A stretch of DNA of 64,000 nt from Winogradskya humida (GTDB lineage: Bacteria > Actinomycetota > Actinomycetes > Mycobacteriales > Micromonosporaceae). Positions 24,944 through 33,373 of this stretch are shown in pieces. The notes beneath the pieces are model-generated. The model was not told where the DNA came from and searched no databases. It saw only the letters and a list, made by a program, of their open reading frames with translations. Position 1 is the stretch's first letter. The number at the start of each line of letters is the position of its first letter. The translations under genes were made by a program, and so were the position numbers. Location of the stretch: the NCBI RefSeq assembly GCF_016862215.1, contig NZ_BOMN01000111.1, positions 62,001 through 126,000 of the forward strand. The letters are read 5' to 3'.

Positions 24944-26179
24944 TCAGACCACCTCGACGCGGTGGGTGCGGGTCAGTTCCTCGTTGACGGCGAGCAGCTC
25001 TTCCTCGGTGTCCGCGCCGACGACCGCCAGCACGCACCAGGCCGACGGGTGCGAGACCCGCACGGTGTCACCGACGCTGCCGTAGATCGCGACGGACACC
25101 ACCTGCGGATGGGCCAGCAGCGCGTCGCGCTCCGGGAGCCCGGCGATCGTCCCGGACACGCTCGCCTTGATGGAGATCCCCGCGAGATAACGGAACGCGG
25201 GCGCGGCCCAGGGCAGGTCGTCGCGCTCACCGCCGAGCAGCTCGTGCAGGACGATCCGGCCCTCGTGCACCCCGCACCTGGCCTCGATCACATCACCGAC
25301 GTGGGCGCCGCCCATCCGTGACGCGACGTCCGACACGACCAGCCGGTCCGTGCCGCGCTCCCGGAAGACCTCGACGTGGGTGGCGCCGCGGGTCAGCCCG
25401 ATGGTCTTGTTGAGCTGGGTGCTGAGGGTGCGCAGGCGGGCGTACAGGTCGGCGTGGTCCTCCTCCTCGAGCAGGACCGAGCCGTCGTAGGTGTTGTCCA
25501 GCCACGCCGTCAGCCGGGGCTTGACGTAACGGCTGACGTGGAAGAACCACGGGGTGCCGGCCCGCCAGACGGCATCGATGTGAAATTCTTCGCCGTCGAT
25601 GAACTCCTCCGCGATCAGGTACGGCGAGCCCACGCCCGCCTCCACGCTGAAATCGGCGAGCACCCGGTCCAGCCCGGCCCGGTCGTCGACCTTGACGGTG
25701 GAGATCGTGCCCCATCCGCTCGCGGGTTTGAGGACGAGGGGGAAACCGACCGCCCGCTCGATGACCGCCGCGTCGCGGTCCCGGGGGTCCAGCGGGACGG
25801 AGATCCATCGGGCGACGTCCAGCCCGGCCTCCACCGCGCGGGTCTTGGTCATCCGCTTGTCCCGGGTGGCGAGCGCGATCTCCGGTGAATAGTGGTCCAG
25901 GCCGAGCAGGTGGGCGGTGTACCCGGCCGCGTACTGGGTGAACTCGGCGAGGCTGACGACCTTGTCGATCCGTACGCCCCGGGCGGTCAGATCGGCCACC
26001 ACGGCGCTGAGATCCTCCAGCGAGTCATAGGAGGAGACCCGGTACACCCCGGCGAAGCGGTCGAGTGTCTCCTGGCTCAACGCCCGGCACCCGGCCGAGT
26101 CGTCCAGCACGGCGTAGACCTCGTCGGCCAGCTCCAGAATCATCTGGTGCAGGTTGTGACGCAGCATCAACACGTTCAT
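24944..26179 (-). CDS. ATP-grasp carboxylate-amine ligase 1
   Basis: This 411-residue protein has ATP-grasp architecture: an N-terminal Rossmann-like part (MNVLMLRHNL), FPLVLKPASGWGTISTVKV as the ATP-binding lysine and glycine loop, and YLIAEEFIDGEEFHIDA. The usual metal motif (E-x-N-x-R-x-G-G) appears as SDVASRMGG, so the Glu and Asn ligands are Asp and Ser. Activity may persist but is unusual. It most resembles BacD/BtrJ-type amino-acid ligases that form amide bonds between small molecules. It is the last gene of the TauD-aminotransferase-TyrRS-like operon, 16 bases after the TyrRS-like stop. Confidence 0.8.
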   Translation of the reverse strand: MNVLMLRHNLHQMILELADEVYAVLDDSAGCRALSQETLDRFAGVYRVSSYDSLEDLSAVVADLTARGVRIDKVVSLAEFTQYAAGYTAHLLGLDHYSPEIALATRDKRMTKTRAVEAGLDVARWISVPLDPRDRDAAVIERAVGFPLVLKPASGWGTISTVKVDDRAGLDRVLADFSVEAGVGSPYLIAEEFIDGEEFHIDAVWRAGTPWFFHVSRYVKPRLTAWLDNTYDGSVLLEEEDHADLYARLRTLSTQLNKTIGLTRGATHVEVFRERGTDRLVVSDVASRMGGAHVGDVIEARCGVHEGRIVLHELLGGERDDLPWAAPAFRYLAGISIKASVSGTIAGLPERDALLAHPQVVSVAIYGSVGDTVRVSHPSAWCVLAVVGADTEEELLAVNEELTRTHRVEVV

Positions 26180-26195
26180 CGGTGATCATTCCTCG

Positions 26196-27296
26196 CTATC
26201 GGACAGGGTGAATGTCAAGGGATCGGTACGCCGCACGTGCCGCCATCGCGGCGTCGACGCCGTGGATGGCCGCGGTCAGCTCCCCGGCGAGCAGGTGGCG
26301 AACGGCGTCGCGGGTGGCCGTGCCCGCGGCGACCCGGGTCCGGGTCGCGTCGAGCTCGGCGTCGTCCCATTCGGTCAGTGCACGCAGATACGGGGCGACG
26401 AGGTGGTCCGGGACAGCGACCAGCGCCGCGTAGACCTCGCCGGCGGACGCGGTCAGCGCGACATGGTTACCCGTGCGGGCGCTCATGAGGGCGCCGGTGC
26501 CGTCGATCCCCTCGATCAGCGGCGTGGCGATGCCGAGCTGGGGGAGTGCGGCATGCCGGGCGGTCACCTCGTGGGTGACCGCCATGGTGGCCCGCTGGTA
26601 GACGCCGCCCACCTCCACGTCGGTGTCGAGCTCCACCGAGTCGAGCGCTTTCACCAGGGGGTAGAGCGTCTCGTCCAGCCGTACCTCACGATCGCCCGCG
26701 AGCCGCTCGCGCAGGCCCGCCCGGTCCAGGGTGCGGGCGAGCGGCACGCTTGCGGCGAGCTCGATCAGCCGTGGTACGCCGGTCTTCTCCAGCCATGCGC
26801 TGTTGCGCCGCAACGTGACGGCGGAGATGTCGAGGAAAGGTGCGACCTGTCGGCGGTGAGCGGCGAGGCTCTCGCCGACGTCCGCGTCGCTGATGCGCGG
26901 CCGCTCGCCGCCGGCCTGCGACGCGTCGGTGATGCGGACCGTGACGTCACCGGCGACGAAGTCGACGTGATGACCCATGCGCCGCAGCCGTTCCACGACC
27001 AGGAGTGGCACGACGTTGCCCAGGTGGAACTCGGTGCCCTGCGGCTCGATGGTGAACTTCACCCGCAGCGGCCGTCCCAGGGCGAGGCGTGCGGCCAGCG
27101 CTGCCGCCGACGGCAGGACCTCGGTCGCTCGGCTTGTGGCCAGCGCGGCCTGGTCGGCGGGGGACAGGTCCGACAGATCCAGCCGGCGGCGCGTGGTCGT
27201 CAGGTCGAGCAGCTCCCGTACGGCCGGCCCGTCGCTGAGGTCCGCCGAGCTCAGCAACGCGGTGCCGTGGCTGACCGATCGGTGCAGGCGGGTCAC
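26196..27296 (-). CDS. Tyrosyl-tRNA synthetase-like protein (no S4 domain)
   Basis: This 366-residue class I synthetase-like protein resembles TyrRS/TrpRS. The HIGH-equivalent is EFHLGNVVPL after KFTIEPQG. YPLVKALDSVELDTDVEVGGVYQ corresponds to the tyrosine-pocket and VELGG region. The KMSKS loop is degenerate (ALMSARTGN). No C-terminal S4 RNA-binding domain follows. It may adenylate an aromatic or other amino acid for ligation without tRNA. The GTG at 27296 overlaps the aminotransferase stop (GTGA), and the frame upstream of it belongs to the neighbour's shadow. It is larger than cyclodipeptide synthases, which also use a TyrRS-like fold. Confidence 0.75.
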   Translation of the reverse strand: MTRLHRSVSHGTALLSSADLSDGPAVRELLDLTTTRRRLDLSDLSPADQAALATSRATEVLPSAAALAARLALGRPLRVKFTIEPQGTEFHLGNVVPLLVVERLRRMGHHVDFVAGDVTVRITDASQAGGERPRISDADVGESLAAHRRQVAPFLDISAVTLRRNSAWLEKTGVPRLIELAASVPLARTLDRAGLRERLAGDREVRLDETLYPLVKALDSVELDTDVEVGGVYQRATMAVTHEVTARHAALPQLGIATPLIEGIDGTGALMSARTGNHVALTASAGEVYAALVAVPDHLVAPYLRALTEWDDAELDATRTRVAAGTATRDAVRHLLAGELTAAIHGVDAAMAARAAYRSLDIHPVR

Positions 27297-28894
27297 GGGG
27301 CCGTCCTGCTGTACCCGGCGAGGCGCCGCAGGGCGGGTTCCAGCTCCGACCACCGGCGGGAGGTGGTCACCCGGACGTTGCCGCCCGACAGGCAGAACGT
27401 CAGGATGCCGGGGAAGACCGACACCCCCGTCCGGCGCAGCAGATCCCGGAACGCCACGTAGGAGTCGTCGTGGCCCTGGACCGCGAGCGACAGGTTGATG
27501 GAGGACGCAGCCGGGGTCACCGTGAAGGCGGGCACCCGGAGCCGGGCGGTGACCGCGTCCCGCAGCGTGGTGAGAGTGGCCTCGCGGTCGAGGCGGTCGG
27601 CGCGGTAGTTGTCGTACGCCTGCTGCAGCGGGGCGAGCTGGAAGCCGTACGCCGCCTCGAATTCCGCCTGATGCCCGGGACCGATCCGGTCCACCCCGCT
27701 GATCAGCCAGGCCTCCATCCGGGCCAGCACCTCGATCAGCGTGTAGAAGAACGACGGCGGGCCGCCGAAGGTGGTGGAGGCGTACTCGTAGTACTCGTCG
27801 ATGAAGCTCTGGTCGGCGACGAACCAGCCGACCTTCAGGCCGGGCGCCGACCAGTTCTTGGAGAGGCTGCTGAAGCGGATGACGTTCGCGCGGGCCCGCT
27901 CCGGTGACAGCGGTTCCCGTACGCCCAGCCATTCATGGCACTCGTCGAGCAGGATCATCGTGGCCGGGGACGCCGCGCGGATGAGCTCGACCAGCTCGGC
28001 CTCGGGCACGATCGCGCCGGTGGGGTTCGCCGCGGTCTGCAGCAGGACGAACGGGGTGTCCGGGCGCAGCGCCTCGATCAGGGGGCGCAGGCTCGAGACG
28101 CCGTCGTGAGAGGTCAGCGGCACGAGCTGCACCGAGCCTCGCCGGGCGGCGGACTCCACCAGCGGTGGGTAGTTGGGGATGGCACACAACGCGGGCCCGC
28201 CGGTGCTGGTGCCGGTGAGTCTGATCATGTCGATGACCGAGCTGATGGCGAACGTGGCGCCCATGGTGATCGCGACGTTCTGCCGTCCGTAGACGGCCCG
28301 CCCCAGCCGCGCCGATTCGTAGTCGGCCACGGCCTGGCGTGCGGCGTCGCGGCCGCGGGAGTCCGAGTAGCCATACCAGTCGCGGTAGAGCGCGTACGAG
28401 ATGGATTCCTTCAGGACGGCCGGCAGGCCCCAGGACTCCTCGTCCACCGCGCCCCCGGAGAGGATCACCTCGGCGCTGTCGCGCAGGTCGCCGTAGAGGT
28501 CGTCGCGGAAGTAGGAGTTGAACAGTTCCTTGACGAACCGGACCGTGGCACGGGAATTGAGGACGTCGTGCGGCGAGACCTCCCGGCGGACAGTGGACGA
28601 GCGCCACCGCTCGGCGCCGGCCTGCCGGTGCCCGAGCGGGCCCAGTTCGGCCTCCACCCTGCCGAGATACAGCTCGAGCAGTTCCTGGGGATTGTCGGGG
28701 TTCCGCACCCTGCGGTAGATGTCCATCAGCCGCTCGTCCGGCGCAGGGTCGAGCGGCGGTGACACCGGCGGTGCTCCGGCGGGAGCGGGCAGCAGCGCGA
28801 GCGGTGGCACCGCGTCGAGACCCGTGGCGGCCCTTCTGGCCGTCGTGAACAGCCCCGAGGTGCGGTGGGCGGGCTCGTTGACCAGGTCTCTCAT
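27293..28894 (-). CDS. Fold-type I PLP aminotransferase (class I/II)
   Basis: This 533-residue protein has an N-terminal extension of ~130 residues before the aminotransferase core. Core motifs are YGYSDSRGR (substrate loop), TMGATFAIS, LLQTAANPTGAIV, ILLDECHEWLG (Asp binding the pyridine nitrogen) and SSLSKNWSAPGLKVGW (catalytic Lys). The long extension and the NYPPLVESAARRG segment suggest a specialised natural-product enzyme; C-S lyase or racemase activity is also possible. Start at ATG 28894 overlaps the oxygenase stop (ATGA). The extension's role is unknown. Confidence 0.8.
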   Translation of the reverse strand: MRDLVNEPAHRTSGLFTTARRAATGLDAVPPLALLPAPAGAPPVSPPLDPAPDERLMDIYRRVRNPDNPQELLELYLGRVEAELGPLGHRQAGAERWRSSTVRREVSPHDVLNSRATVRFVKELFNSYFRDDLYGDLRDSAEVILSGGAVDEESWGLPAVLKESISYALYRDWYGYSDSRGRDAARQAVADYESARLGRAVYGRQNVAITMGATFAISSVIDMIRLTGTSTGGPALCAIPNYPPLVESAARRGSVQLVPLTSHDGVSSLRPLIEALRPDTPFVLLQTAANPTGAIVPEAELVELIRAASPATMILLDECHEWLGVREPLSPERARANVIRFSSLSKNWSAPGLKVGWFVADQSFIDEYYEYASTTFGGPPSFFYTLIEVLARMEAWLISGVDRIGPGHQAEFEAAYGFQLAPLQQAYDNYRADRLDREATLTTLRDAVTARLRVPAFTVTPAASSINLSLAVQGHDDSYVAFRDLLRRTGVSVFPGILTFCLSGGNVRVTTSRRWSELEPALRRLAGYSRTAP

Positions 28895-29739
28895 CGCGTC
28901 CGCACCCGCAGTCGCTTCAGGTGCCGGCGGCTGCCGGGCCGGGAGCTCGCGCCCGCGGTGCGGCCGTGGAAGAAGTAGGTGTTGTCGATGACGACCAGCG
29001 TTCCGGTCTCCCACTTCACGCCCGCCGCCAGGTCTGCGGCGTACAGGGCGTCGAGCAGGGATCGCAGCGCGTCGTGGACCTCCGCGGCGGTCACGGAACT
29101 GTCCAGGCACTCCCAGTGCAGAGCCGCGGACCCGAAATCCCGGAACGAGAACACCGGCCGGTCGTCGATCTCACGCAGGATGAAGGGTACGCCCGGTGCG
29201 TCCCGATATCGCGTCGCAGCCAGGATCCGCCGGGCATCGGGGGTGAGCGCCGCGGCCACGGCGGCCATCGGGGTGAGCACGGTCTGGGCCCCCTCGTCGC
29301 TGCCCGGCTCGCAGCACATCAGCACGATGTACCGGGGCTGCTCGGCGGCGGGCCGCCCGCTGCCCTCGCTGTGCATCGTGAGCGCGCCGGCGGCGAACGG
29401 CTGGAGCGCGGGGTCGTGCGTCTCCGCCTGCGCACTGATCAGGTTCAGGATCACGTCGCCGGTCACGAAGTCGCGGACGGCCGGGTCCGTCTCGGGGATC
29501 AACGCGCCGAGCGTGGTGCCGAGGGCGCGGAAGGTGTCGTCGTCCAGCGGCCGGGTCAGCCGGACCCGGCCCACACCGTCGTGCTTCAGCTGCCGGGCGA
29601 GCCGGTCCGCCAGGTCGCCGGGTTCGGCCGGGTCGGGTCCCGGCACGTCGACAGCGGGTAGTCGCCCACCGGATCGCAGCAGCGCCGTACGCAGGTGCTC
29701 GTACCCGTCGGTGGGTTGCTGCAGGAAAGTCCCGATCAC
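28891..29739 (-). CDS. Clavaminate-synthase-like Fe(II)/2OG oxygenase (TauD fold)
   Basis: This 282-residue protein carries the iron motif as H-x-E (LTMHSEGSG), with the distal His in TYFFHGRTAG and a later Arg-rich 2OG site (GSRRHLKRLRVR). H-x-E instead of H-x-D is typical of the amino-acid beta-hydroxylase branch (VioC/AsnO/clavaminate synthase). It therefore probably hydroxylates a free or carrier-bound amino acid at C-beta or C-gamma. The GTG start at 29739 follows GAGGAAAGGG. It is the first gene of a four-gene minus-strand operon. Confidence 0.8.
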   Translation of the reverse strand: MIGTFLQQPTDGYEHLRTALLRSGGRLPAVDVPGPDPAEPGDLADRLARQLKHDGVGRVRLTRPLDDDTFRALGTTLGALIPETDPAVRDFVTGDVILNLISAQAETHDPALQPFAAGALTMHSEGSGRPAAEQPRYIVLMCCEPGSDEGAQTVLTPMAAVAAALTPDARRILAATRYRDAPGVPFILREIDDRPVFSFRDFGSAALHWECLDSSVTAAEVHDALRSLLDALYAADLAAGVKWETGTLVVIDNTYFFHGRTAGASSRPGSRRHLKRLRVRTR

Positions 29740-29885
29740 GCCGTCACCCTTTCCTCAAGGTGTTCCACCACACTTATTCGATAAACAGCAATGATGTAAG
29801 ACAATGCGTGATCCTGTCGGAATTGGTTATTCTGCGCTCCCCGAGCATGGTAGGGCGCAAGGCATTTTGATAGAAGGCGGGAAAG

Positions 29886-30587
29886 TTGAACACCGATTGT
29901 GGCAAGACCGCTGCGGCCGTCGGATTCGATCTCGATCTGACGCTGTTCGACACCCGGCCCGCGATCCGCGCGGTACTGCGATCCACCTCGGCCGCCCTGC
30001 GCTTCGAGGTCGATGTGGACCGGGTCATGCGGACGCTCGGGCCGCCATTGGAGGATTTGCTGGCGGAGCAGTTACCGGTCGCGGACGCGCGCACCTTCGC
30101 CGCTCTTTACCGGGCGGATTACGCCGCGCACGGCCACCGGTACGCCCTGCTGCTGCCGGGCGTGCGCGAAGCCATCGCCGCAGTCCGTGGCGGTGGTGAG
30201 CGCGTGATCGTCGTGACCGGCCAGAGCGAGCGGACCGCCCGGGCCCACCTGACGCACGAGCGGCTGGAGGCCGACACCGTGACCGGTTCGGTGTGGGGCC
30301 CCGGCAAGACGGAAGTGCTGGTCAGCCTGAACGCGACGGTCTACATCGGTGATCACCCCGCCGACATCGCCGCCGCACGAGCCGCGGGAGCCTACGCGGT
30401 CGCGGTCACCACGGGCCGGCACGGCGCCGGTGAACTCGCCGCGGCGGACCTGGTTCTCACCTCGTTGCACGAGTTCGCCCGGTGGTGGGAAATGCGGGCG
30501 GCGCCGTTCAAGCGATGCCCTTCCGCATTCGAACGACCGGCCGGTAAAACGGACCGGACCCCACGAGCCATTCAAGGAGAACCATGA
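29886..30587 (+). CDS. HAD-superfamily phosphatase
   Basis: This 233-residue protein is HAD subfamily I. Motif I is GFDLDLTLFD, the cap follows, motif II is VIVVTGQ, motif III Lys is in WGPGKTEVL, and motif IV is VYIGDHPADIAAA. All catalytic residues are present, so it is probably an active small-molecule phosphatase. The start is TTG at 29886, with AAGG about eleven bases upstream; no better ATG or GTG fits. The C-terminal 30 residues, rich in Arg and Pro, overlap the flavoprotein start and may be dispensable. It is divergent from the TauD-like operon across a 146-base AT-rich gap. Confidence 0.8.
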   Translation: MNTDCGKTAAAVGFDLDLTLFDTRPAIRAVLRSTSAALRFEVDVDRVMRTLGPPLEDLLAEQLPVADARTFAALYRADYAAHGHRYALLLPGVREAIAAVRGGGERVIVVTGQSERTARAHLTHERLEADTVTGSVWGPGKTEVLVSLNATVYIGDHPADIAAARAAGAYAVAVTTGRHGAGELAAADLVLTSLHEFARWWEMRAAPFKRCPSAFERPAGKTDRTPRAIQGEP

Positions 30588-31534
30588 CATCACACCAGCG
30601 GCATTACGACGTAGTCGTCATCGGTGCCGGCGCCGCCGGGCTCACCGCCGCGGTGATGCTCGCACGGACCAAGTTGCAGGTTCTGGTCGTCGCCCTGCGG
30701 GACCGATTCAACTCCGCGGCCGAAGGCGTGCGCAATCTTCCGTATGCCGAGGGAATCGCCCCCTCGGATTTGTACGGGACGATGGAACGGACCGCCATCG
30801 GATATGGTGTCCGGTTCGTCTGGGACGAGGCCCGGACGGCCTCGGCAACCGACGACCTGGTCACCGTGGCGACCCGGGAGAACGGCGAGTTCACCGCCGA
30901 CCGGTTGCTGCTCGCGACCGGTCCGGTGACCGATCTGCCGGCGTGGCTCCCCGAGGGAACGTGGGGAAAGCGCGTCTTCGAGTGCCCGTTCTGCCACACC
31001 TACGAGAACGACGGCGACCACTTCGCGTGTGTCGGCGCGGGTCGCGAGACCCTGGGCATGGCACTGATGAGCGTGCAGTACGCGGCCACGATGACCGCGG
31101 TGATCCGCGACGAGGAGGCCGCCGCCGGCCCGCTCGCCGACCGGCTCCGGGCTCGCGGCGGCACCGTCCTGGTGGACGAGGTGGCCACCGCGTCGACGCT
31201 GGCCGGCGGCGAGATCGAGATGGTGACCAAGGGCGGCGTCACGCTCACCGCCGGGGCGATCCTGCTGACCGGGGTGAAACAGCCGGCCGTACGGTTCGCT
31301 GAGACGCTCGGCCTGGAGCTCAACGAGCGGGGCGGCGCCCGCACCCTGGTGAGCGGGCGGACATCTCACCCCCGCGTGTGGAGCGCCGGCAGCGCCAACG
31401 CGCCGTCGTTCTTCCTGTGGACGGGGGCCGCGAGCAGTGGCCAGAACGCCGCCCAGTCGATCTGCGAGGACATCGCCTTCGGTCCGCTGCAGAGCTCGTA
31501 CTGGCAGGAGCTGGGGCGGACCGCATCGTCGTGA
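30584..31534 (+). CDS. Thioredoxin-reductase-like flavoprotein with CPFC motif (thiol oxidase?)
   Basis: This 316-residue protein has FAD-binding GAGAAGLTAA near residue 14, the NADPH-domain glycine motif replaced by CVGAGRETLGMAL, and a redox-active CPFCHTYE near residue 134. Its size and CxxC context match the GliT/HlmI/DepH branch, which oxidises dithiols to disulfides in natural products, better than true thioredoxin reductases (usually CATC). With a CysRS-like protein in the cluster, a sulfur-containing product is plausible. It overlaps the HAD gene (ATGA) and is followed by a hairpin terminator. Confidence 0.8.
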   Translation: MTSHQRHYDVVVIGAGAAGLTAAVMLARTKLQVLVVALRDRFNSAAEGVRNLPYAEGIAPSDLYGTMERTAIGYGVRFVWDEARTASATDDLVTVATRENGEFTADRLLLATGPVTDLPAWLPEGTWGKRVFECPFCHTYENDGDHFACVGAGRETLGMALMSVQYAATMTAVIRDEEAAAGPLADRLRARGGTVLVDEVATASTLAGGEIEMVTKGGVTLTAGAILLTGVKQPAVRFAETLGLELNERGGARTLVSGRTSHPRVWSAGSANAPSFFLWTGAASSGQNAAQSICEDIAFGPLQSSYWQELGRTASS

Positions 31535-31578
31535 GACCACAGTGGGCATCGACCGCGTGGCCGATGCCCACCGTGGTC
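31535..31578. terminator. Bidirectional hairpin terminator
   Basis: A 17-base arm (31535-31551) pairs with 31562-31578 with one A-C mismatch: GACCACaGTGGGCATCG against CGATGCCCACcGTGGTC, with a 10-base loop. It lies between the convergent flavoprotein and ABC exporter stops. Confidence 0.8.
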
Positions 31579-33373
31579 ACTGCACCGCTGACCGGTCGTC
31601 CAGGTACGCCGCGGCCTGCAGCCGGTACAGCTCCGCGTACGTGCCGCCGAGAGCCATGAGCTGCTCGTGGTCGCCCTGCTCGACGATGCGGCCGTTGCCC
31701 AGCACGACGATCAGGTCGGCTGTGCGTACCGTGGAGAAGCGGTGGGAGACGACCACCGTCACCGTCCCGGCCGTCCCCGCCAGCGACTTCGCCATTGTCA
31801 GCTGCCGCTGGTAGACCGCGTACTCGCTACGGGCGTCGAGCGACGCGGTGGGCTCGTCGATGACGCAGAGCAGCGGCGCGACGCGCATCGCCGCGCGGCT
31901 CAGGGCGATCCGCTGCCACTGCCCCCGGGACAGCTCGGCACCGCCGAACGACCGGCCGAGGCGGGTGCCGAGCCCGTCCGGCAACCCGGCGATCACCTGC
32001 TCGGCGTCACCGTCGCGCACCGCCCGGGTGATCCGCTGGTCGTCATCGAGCGCCGCGAGGTCACCGACGCCGACCGATTCGCGTGCCACGAAGAAGAAGC
32101 GGGCGAAATCCTGGAAGCTCGCGGTCGTCCGCTGCCACCACGCACCCGTGCTCAGCTCCGCGAGCGGCACCTCGTCGACGGTGATGGTGCCGCCGGTGGG
32201 CTCGTAGAGCTTGCACAGCAGCTTGACGAGGGTGGTCTTGCCCGCGCCGTGCTCGCCCACCACCGCGACGGTGCTACCGGCGGGCAGGGTCAGATCCACC
32301 TCACGCAGCACCTCGCGTCCCGGCCCGTAGTCGAAGGACACCCGGTGCAGCCGGATTCCCCGGTGCAACCGCTCCGGGATCCGGCCCGGCGACACCGCGG
32401 TGACCGTCGCGCCCGCTTCCCGGTGCAGCCAGGTGTACGCGTCGAGGGCGCTCATGCCGTCGGCGGTGCGGTGCAGGGCCCGTACCGCGCCCTCGGCCTG
32501 CGTACGCAGCGTGCCGGCCAGCGTCGCGATCAGCAGGACGTCCCCCGGCTGCGCCCGGCCGGTCGTCACCTGGTGCACGATCAGGAGCATGGCGGCGGTG
32601 TAGCCGAGGATGAACAGCGCCCAGCCCGACGCGCCGATACCCGCGGCCGCCCACTGCGCGCTCGCCTGCCGCCGGGCCACCCGCTCCCAGGCCTGCTCGG
32701 CGCGGGCGTGCAGGGCAGGGCCGGCCCCGGCGATGCGCACCTCGGTGTTCGGGGCCGGATCCGTCAACAGGGTGTGCAGATGACCGGCCAGCCGGACGTC
32801 CTGGGCGCCGGCGACGGCCGCCGCCCGGATGCGTCGCTGACCACGGCGGGGCAGCAACAGCGCGGGCACCAGCAGCACGACGAGCACCAGCAGCACCGGA
32901 GCGACCAGGATGAGGATGCCGACGACGACGACCAGCCGCACGATCGTGGCCGCGCCGTCGACCAGCGTCCAGATCCCGTGCGCGATGACCTCCCCGCTGC
33001 CGCGGACCATCGCGGTCCGATCGGCGTGCTCCGGGCGCTCGGTGCGGGCGAGTTCCCCGAACCGGCCGATCAGCTGGAGGATCTCCACGTCGAGTTCCCG
33101 CGAGAGGGCCTCGGTCAGCAGGTTGCCCACGTTGCCCCGGGCCGCCCCGCCGATGATCGTGACGGTCCAGCTCAGGGCGGCACCACCGGCCGCGTAGAGC
33201 GCCGGGGCCAGATGCTTGCCGAGGGCCGCCTGGATCAGCTCGCGCAGGCTCAGAGCGAACGCACCGGTCGCCAGGATGTCGCACACCGTCAGGGCCAGAT
33301 ACGCGGCCACGGGCCCGCGATGCAGCCGCCAGGACAGCAGGTAGAGCCGTCGCAATGCCTCGGTCCGGCTCAT
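31577..33373 (-). CDS. ABC exporter half-transporter A
   Basis: This 598-residue protein has an N-terminal six-helix membrane domain (for example AAYLALTVCDILATGAFAL and IVRLVVVVGILILVAPVLLV) and a C-terminal ATPase: Walker A GEHGAGKTT, signature LSRGQWQRIAL and Walker B LLCVIDEPTAS, then the H-loop SHRF. The signature reads ELSRGQ instead of LSGGQ. It overlaps the second half-transporter gene by four bases, so the two should form a heterodimeric exporter for the cluster product or for peptide 2. The start at 33373 begins MSRTEALRRL. Confidence 0.85.
   Translation of the reverse strand: MSRTEALRRLYLLSWRLHRGPVAAYLALTVCDILATGAFALSLRELIQAALGKHLAPALYAAGGAALSWTVTIIGGAARGNVGNLLTEALSRELDVEILQLIGRFGELARTERPEHADRTAMVRGSGEVIAHGIWTLVDGAATIVRLVVVVGILILVAPVLLVLVVLLVPALLLPRRGQRRIRAAAVAGAQDVRLAGHLHTLLTDPAPNTEVRIAGAGPALHARAEQAWERVARRQASAQWAAAGIGASGWALFILGYTAAMLLIVHQVTTGRAQPGDVLLIATLAGTLRTQAEGAVRALHRTADGMSALDAYTWLHREAGATVTAVSPGRIPERLHRGIRLHRVSFDYGPGREVLREVDLTLPAGSTVAVVGEHGAGKTTLVKLLCKLYEPTGGTITVDEVPLAELSTGAWWQRTTASFQDFARFFFVARESVGVGDLAALDDDQRITRAVRDGDAEQVIAGLPDGLGTRLGRSFGGAELSRGQWQRIALSRAAMRVAPLLCVIDEPTASLDARSEYAVYQRQLTMAKSLAGTAGTVTVVVSHRFSTVRTADLIVVLGNGRIVEQGDHEQLMALGGTYAELYRLQAAAYLDDRSAVQ

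Noticed and set aside
26196..27296. Cyclodipeptide synthase
   Set aside because: These share the TyrRS-like fold but are shorter (~240 residues) and lack the HLGN and VELGG-type blocks seen here.
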